Positions 34,897-38,303 of a DNA stretch of 38,303 nucleotides are shown here, one piece after another; within the stretch, counting starts at the first letter, position 1; each line of letters opens with the position of its first letter. The translations under genes were made by a program, and so were the position numbers. Under the pieces are notes generated by a model. That model saw only the letters and a list, made by a program, of their open reading frames with translations, had not been told where the DNA came from and did not search any database. The stretch covers positions 1 to 38,303 of the forward strand of contig JAZHPA010000025.1 of NCBI GenBank assembly GCA_051024685.1, written 5' to 3'. Origin of the DNA: UBA12545 sp051024685 (GTDB lineage Bacteria; Bacillota; DSM-521; Neomoorellales; Neomoorellaceae).

Positions 34897-34907
34897 ATGT
34901 CAAGGGG

Positions 34908-36455
34908 GTGAGAACGATTTTATTATATTGGGTAGTGGCCCCTTTAGCGGCCCTGGTGGTAGGCACAGGTATCGGGTATGTTCTTCGCAAGTACCTTGTG
35001 GAGATTAGGATAGCTTCCGCGGAAAAATCGGCGGCAGCCATTATCGAGGAGGCCCAAAGGGAGGCCGAGGCCAAAAAGCGGGAGGCCCTGCTGGAGGCCA
35101 AGGAAGAGGTTCACCGTCTGCGCAATGAGCTGGAGCGCGAAAGCCGGGAGAGGCGCAGTGAACTCCAGCGCCTGGAGCGCCGCCTGCTGCAAAAAGAAGA
35201 AGCCCTCGAGCGGAAGGCCGAAAGTATTGAGCGCAAGGAAGCCCATCTTCAGCGGCAGGAGGAAGATGTACAGCGCCTTAAACAGCACCTGGAGGAGCTC
35301 AAGCGGCAGCAGGTGGCTGAGCTGGAGCGCTTATCCGGTTTAACAACCGAAGAAGCCAAGGCGCTGCTGTTGAAAAGCGTCGAAGAAGAGATACGCCATG
35401 AGGCTGCCCTGTTGATCAAACAGGTGGAGACAGAGGCCAAGGAGGAGGCCGACAAACGGGCCAAAGAAATCATTACCTGGGCCATCCAGCGTTGTGCTCC
35501 GGAAGTAGTGGCCGAAACGACGGTTTCGGTGGTCAACCTGCCCAATGATGAGATGAAGGGGCGCATTATCGGCCGGGAGGGCCGCAATATCCGCGCCTTG
35601 GAGACCTTGACCGGTGTGGACTTAATTATTGATGATACGCCGGAGGCCGTTATTTTGTCTGCCTTTGACCCCATCCGGCGGGAAATTGCCCGCATCGCCC
35701 TGGAAAAGCTTATTGCCGATGGCCGCATTCATCCGGCCCGCATTGAAGAAATGGTGGAAAGGGCCCAGCGGGAGATTGAGCAGAAGATTCGGGAAGAGGG
35801 GGAACAAGCCGCCTTTGAAGCCGGCGTTCACGGTCTACATCCTGAATTAATAAGATTGCTAGGCCGCCTTAAGTACCGGACCAGCTACGGTCAAAACGTC
35901 CTCAAGCATTCATTAGAGGTGGCATTTCTGGCCGGTTCCATGGCGGCGGAGCTGGGTGCGGACGTCCAGGTAGCCAGGCGTGCCGGTCTGCTCCATGATA
36001 TCGGGAAGGCTGTAGACTACGAAGTAGAAGGCCCGCATGTCAACATTGGAGTGGAGCTGGCCAAGAAATATCGGGAATCCCCGGAGGTAATCCACGCTAT
36101 CGCCGCCCACCACGGGGATATAGAACCGCGCAGTATCGAGGCCGTACTGGTCCAGGCGGCCGATGCCATTTCCGCAGCCAGACCCGGCGCCAGGCGGGAA
36201 ACGCTGGAGGCCTATATAAAGCGCTTGGAGAAGCTGGAAGAGATAGCGGACTCCTTCAGTGGAGTCGAAAAAGCTTACGCCATCCAGGCGGGTCGCGAAA
36301 TCCGCATCATAGTGAAGCCGGAGAAGATAGACGATACCATGGCCGTGCAGCTGGCTCGGGACATCGTTAAGAAGATTGAGCAGGAACTGGAGTATCCAGG
36401 GCAGATTAAGGTAGTAGTGATTCGAGAAACGAGGGCCGTGGACTACGCCAAGTAG
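34908..36455 (+). CDS. rny: Ribonuclease Y
   Basis: The product is 515 residues. An N-terminal transmembrane helix (about 4-26), a long charged coiled coil (30-180), a KH RNA-binding domain with MKGRIIGREGRNIRALE (near 215-232), and an HD domain with LLHDIGKAVDYEVEGPH (near 360) and AIAAHHGD are present. This membrane-bound endonuclease starts mRNA decay in Firmicutes. The start GTG 34908 touches the AAGGGGG site, an unusual spacing; no upstream ATG/GTG/TTG in frame is available, so either a non-standard codon a few bases on (ATT 34917) or GTG 34935 may be used. Confidence 0.95.
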   Translation: MRTILLYWVVAPLAALVVGTGIGYVLRKYLVEIRIASAEKSAAAIIEEAQREAEAKKREALLEAKEEVHRLRNELERESRERRSELQRLERRLLQKEEALERKAESIERKEAHLQRQEEDVQRLKQHLEELKRQQVAELERLSGLTTEEAKALLLKSVEEEIRHEAALLIKQVETEAKEEADKRAKEIITWAIQRCAPEVVAETTVSVVNLPNDEMKGRIIGREGRNIRALETLTGVDLIIDDTPEAVILSAFDPIRREIARIALEKLIADGRIHPARIEEMVERAQREIEQKIREEGEQAAFEAGVHGLHPELIRLLGRLKYRTSYGQNVLKHSLEVAFLAGSMAAELGADVQVARRAGLLHDIGKAVDYEVEGPHVNIGVELAKKYRESPEVIHAIAAHHGDIEPRSIEAVLVQAADAISAARPGARRETLEAYIKRLEKLEEIADSFSGVEKAYAIQAGREIRIIVKPEKIDDTMAVQLARDIVKKIEQELEYPGQIKVVVIRETRAVDYAK

Positions 36456-36481
36456 CGTTAGGAGGTCCTGGATACGGGCAG

Positions 36482-36530
36482 GGTGGCAGGGAGAGGCCTT
36501 AAATTACCATCTCTGCCACCATATTTTTTA
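36482..36530 (+). terminator. Rho-independent terminator of rny
   Basis: GGTGGCA and GAGA (36482-36494) pair with TCTC and TGCCACC (36510-36520) with a small bulge, followed by ATATTTTTT. It lies 26 bases after the rny stop. Confidence 0.65.
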
Positions 36531-36617
36531 CGCTAAGAAGTAAAAGAAAGCAGGATTTTTAAAGAAGGTGCAGAACTTAGCCTTGAACACCGTTTTGTAG
36601 AAGGCAGGTGGCAAAGT

Positions 36618-37142
36618 ATGGGCTTACGATACAGGTACAACGGGGAGATATCCGACAGCGTCGGGCTTTTGATCTCCATACTAGTTCGGTATCCGGAAAT
36701 AGGAACCATCAACTATGAACCCGGCGCCCGCATCTTAAAGTTTTCCTTTATGCTGGCCGGCCGGGTCTCTAAGAAGGACCTTGAAGAGTTTAGGCAGCGG
36801 TTCGTGAAATCTTTAGCCACCTTTAATCTCCTGGAGCACCGGGAGGCCCAGGTGATCAGCTTGGAGTATCACTGCTTTGAGCAGCTGACCGTTCTGGAGG
36901 TCCAGAGGGATGTGGAAACCCTGTCCCAAGGGGAAATAGACCTCATCATGACCCTCGTCCGCCAGCAATTTGGCGAAAGCCTAGTGGCGGATGTTAACGA
37001 GAATATGCAGGAAGAAGACCTGCTGGTGCAGGAAGAAATAATTGACCACATGTTGGAGAGTATAAAAGGAGAAGCAACCCAGAAAAAACTGATAGCCTTT
37101 CGGGAAGAAGGGCGTGTGCTGGTTTTTAACAAGCAAAAGTAG
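36618..37142 (+). CDS. Conserved hypothetical protein
   Basis: The product is 174 residues from ATG 36618 with AGGTGG seven bases upstream. No signal peptide or membrane helix is seen. The N-terminal part reads YNGEISDSVGLLISILVRYPEIGTINYEP with alternating strands. The C-terminal half is acidic and helical (LSQGEIDLIMTLVRQQFGES, EEDLLVQEEIIDHMLESIKG) and ends with RVLVFNKQK. I do not recognise the family by name. It lies between rny and a PHP phosphoesterase gene, 18 bases before the latter, and is probably co-transcribed with it. Confidence 0.72.
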   Translation: MGLRYRYNGEISDSVGLLISILVRYPEIGTINYEPGARILKFSFMLAGRVSKKDLEEFRQRFVKSLATFNLLEHREAQVISLEYHCFEQLTVLEVQRDVETLSQGEIDLIMTLVRQQFGESLVADVNENMQEEDLLVQEEIIDHMLESIKGEATQKKLIAFREEGRVLVFNKQK

Positions 37143-37160
37143 CCCGAGGGACGACGTGAG

Positions 37161-38087
37161 GTGCCGGCTGTCAAGAGAGGAGACCTCCATACCCATACTA
37201 CCGCTTCCGACGGAAAGTTGCCGCCCCATGAACTGGTCAAACTGGCATATCGGAAAGGGCTGGCGACCGTCGCGGTTACGGACCATGACACGGTGGACGG
37301 TTTAGGGGAAGCCCTGGTTGCGGCTTCCCTTTATGGCGTTGAGGTAATCCCCGGTATTGAGTTGAGCACTGAGTGGGAAGGCCGCGACGTCCACCTGTTG
37401 GGGTATTACATCGACTTCCAGGGGGACAGGCTACATAGCTTTTTGCAACGGCTGCAGCACGCCAGGTACGGCCGGAGCCTCAAAATCATCGCCAGATTGC
37501 GGGAGCTGGGTTACCCCCTTACATGGGAGGACGTGGCTCCCCTGGTCCGGGGCCAGGCCGTCGGACGCCTGCATATAGCCCAGGCCTTGGTTGCCAAGGG
37601 CCTTGTGCCCTCCATCGAGGCCGCTTTTTCTCAGCTCCTGGAACGAGGACGGCCGGCCTATGTGCCCCGCTATAAACTTACCCCTGCCGAAGGTGTCGAG
37701 ATTATTGGGGCCTGCCGGGGTGTGGCCGTGTTGGCCCATCCCGGGTTGATCGGCGAAGATACTGTCATAAAAGAACTGGCGGGCAAAGGACTGCAGGGGC
37801 TGGAGGTATATTACCCCCTGCACGGCCGGGAGGCGGTGGCCCGCTACCTGGCCCTGGCCCGGGAGCTCGGCCTCCTGGTTACCGGCGGCTCCGATTTTCA
37901 CGGCCTGGACATCCCGGACCATGCCGATCTGGGAGCCGTAACGGTGGATGAAGAGGCCATAGGGAGGTTGAAGGGGTGTGCCCGGGCTCTCAGGGGAGGC
38001 CTCGCCGGAAGGAGAAGGGAGACGGTTGCCCGGTCGGAGGAACAACCTTGGGAGCTCCAGAATCCCGGAAGGGGTAGCCCCAGCTAA
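37161..38087 (+). CDS. PHP-domain metal-dependent phosphoesterase (YciV/RnaAM-like)
   Basis: The product is 308 residues from GTG 37161. PHP motifs are complete: DLHTHTTASDG (8-18), VTDHDTVDGL (40-49), PGIELSTEW, VHLLGYYID, VLAHPG (near 192) and GGSDFHG (near 248), giving the His/Asp/Glu trinuclear metal site. Relatives include 3',5'-nucleoside bisphosphate phosphatases and 5'-3' RNA exonucleases, so a role in nucleotide or RNA end turnover is likely, fitting its nearness to rny. The C-terminal 40 residues are basic and low in complexity. Confidence 0.9.
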   Translation: MPAVKRGDLHTHTTASDGKLPPHELVKLAYRKGLATVAVTDHDTVDGLGEALVAASLYGVEVIPGIELSTEWEGRDVHLLGYYIDFQGDRLHSFLQRLQHARYGRSLKIIARLRELGYPLTWEDVAPLVRGQAVGRLHIAQALVAKGLVPSIEAAFSQLLERGRPAYVPRYKLTPAEGVEIIGACRGVAVLAHPGLIGEDTVIKELAGKGLQGLEVYYPLHGREAVARYLALARELGLLVTGGSDFHGLDIPDHADLGAVTVDEEAIGRLKGCARALRGGLAGRRRETVARSEEQPWELQNPGRGSPS

Positions 38088-38147
38088 AGTCCGAGCAGGG
38101 GTGGTTTTGGCGTAAGGGTTGGGTGTTACCAAGTGCGGACTAAAATA

Positions 38148-38181
38148 GGGGATGACTCAGGCAAGAATCTGAGTTATCCCC
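38148..38181 (+). other. Long hairpin at the 5' edge of repeat RNA copy 2
   Basis: GGGGATGACTCAG (38148-38160) pairs with CTGAGTTATCCCC (38169-38181) over 13 positions (one G-T pair) around an 8-base loop. The right arm is the same strand that forms the terminal stem in copy 1, so two folds compete. Confidence 0.5.
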
Positions 38182-38303
38182 ACTTTTTGCAGGGCAGGCT
38201 TGCTTGGGCTTGGAAGCGAGCGACTGAACCTGAGCGGTAGCCAAACTTAGCGAGGCGAAAGGCGGAGGCAGGCCCGAGGCCATGGATGGCCGAGGCCGGC
38301 AAC
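38175..38303 (+). ncRNA. Structured repeat RNA, copy 2 (cut by the window edge)
   Basis: From TATCCCCA onward this matches copy 1 at 34314-34444 with only scattered substitutions; the core from GAGCGGTAGCC to GGCCGAGGCCGGCAA is almost identical. The GGCC-N6-GGCC hairpin is kept (acggat in copy 1, atggat here). The 3' half, with the terminal-stem partner, lies beyond the window. Whether a protein gene follows cannot be seen. Confidence 0.5.

Overview
The window reads as part of the chromosome of a spore-forming, probably thermophilic Firmicute (Clostridia, Moorella-like). The reasons are the block tepA-ylzJ-ftsK/spoIIIE-rodZ-rimO-...-thpR-recA-rny at the right, frequent GTG and TTG starts behind strong AGGAGG-type ribosome sites, and mixed medium GC. 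The species assignment is inference; no rRNA or tRNA gene was found.

Region 1 (about 1-6600) is a damage-response cassette. A LexA-like XRE-S24 repressor (4608-5399) faces a leftward operon: a short protein matching only the C-terminal little-finger part of a Y-family polymerase/ImuB, a DUF6504 protein, a DnaE2/ImuC-type DNA polymerase, and a 95-residue protein. The region between them holds two face-to-face promoters, each with a GTGTA/TACAC inverted repeat. Behind the repressor lie a Cys-rich protein and a DUF72 protein.

Region 2 (6600-9266) is eroded accessory DNA: a possible IstB tail, a frameshifted NERD gene, tandem hairpins, an intact secreted thermonuclease lipoprotein, and the first 36 codons of a lost Mre11/SbcD-type nuclease.

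Region 3 (9267-19038) is the most interesting part. It is a same-strand defence-like island: a 1915-residue DEAD/DEAH helicase with DUF1998, a Cas4/AddB-like Fe-S PD-(D/E)XK nuclease, a possible small membrane peptide, a C5-cytosine methyltransferase, a MIG-like T:G mismatch glycosylase, and a small acidic protein. It resembles DISARM-type helicase-DUF1998-m5C methylase systems, but with a different nuclease and an added deamination-repair enzyme.

Region 4 (19400-25140) holds small and frameshifted leftward genes, a tyrosine recombinase, a large serine recombinase with an overlapping small gene, and a decayed antitoxin/PIN toxin pair. It ends abruptly inside tepA, whose 5' half is absent from the window. 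Everything left of about 25140 may therefore be an integrated element, or a set of nested elements, with tepA as the target.

Region 5 (25140-38303) is conserved core: the tepA 3' part, ylzJ, ftsK/spoIIIE, rodZ-like, rimO, a membrane protein, a short FtsH-like protease, thpR, recA, rny, an unknown protein and a PHP phosphoesterase, all on the plus strand. Two copies of a strongly structured repeat RNA, possibly HEARO/omegaRNA-like, lie after recA (34314-34564) and at the right edge (38175-38303, cut by the window).
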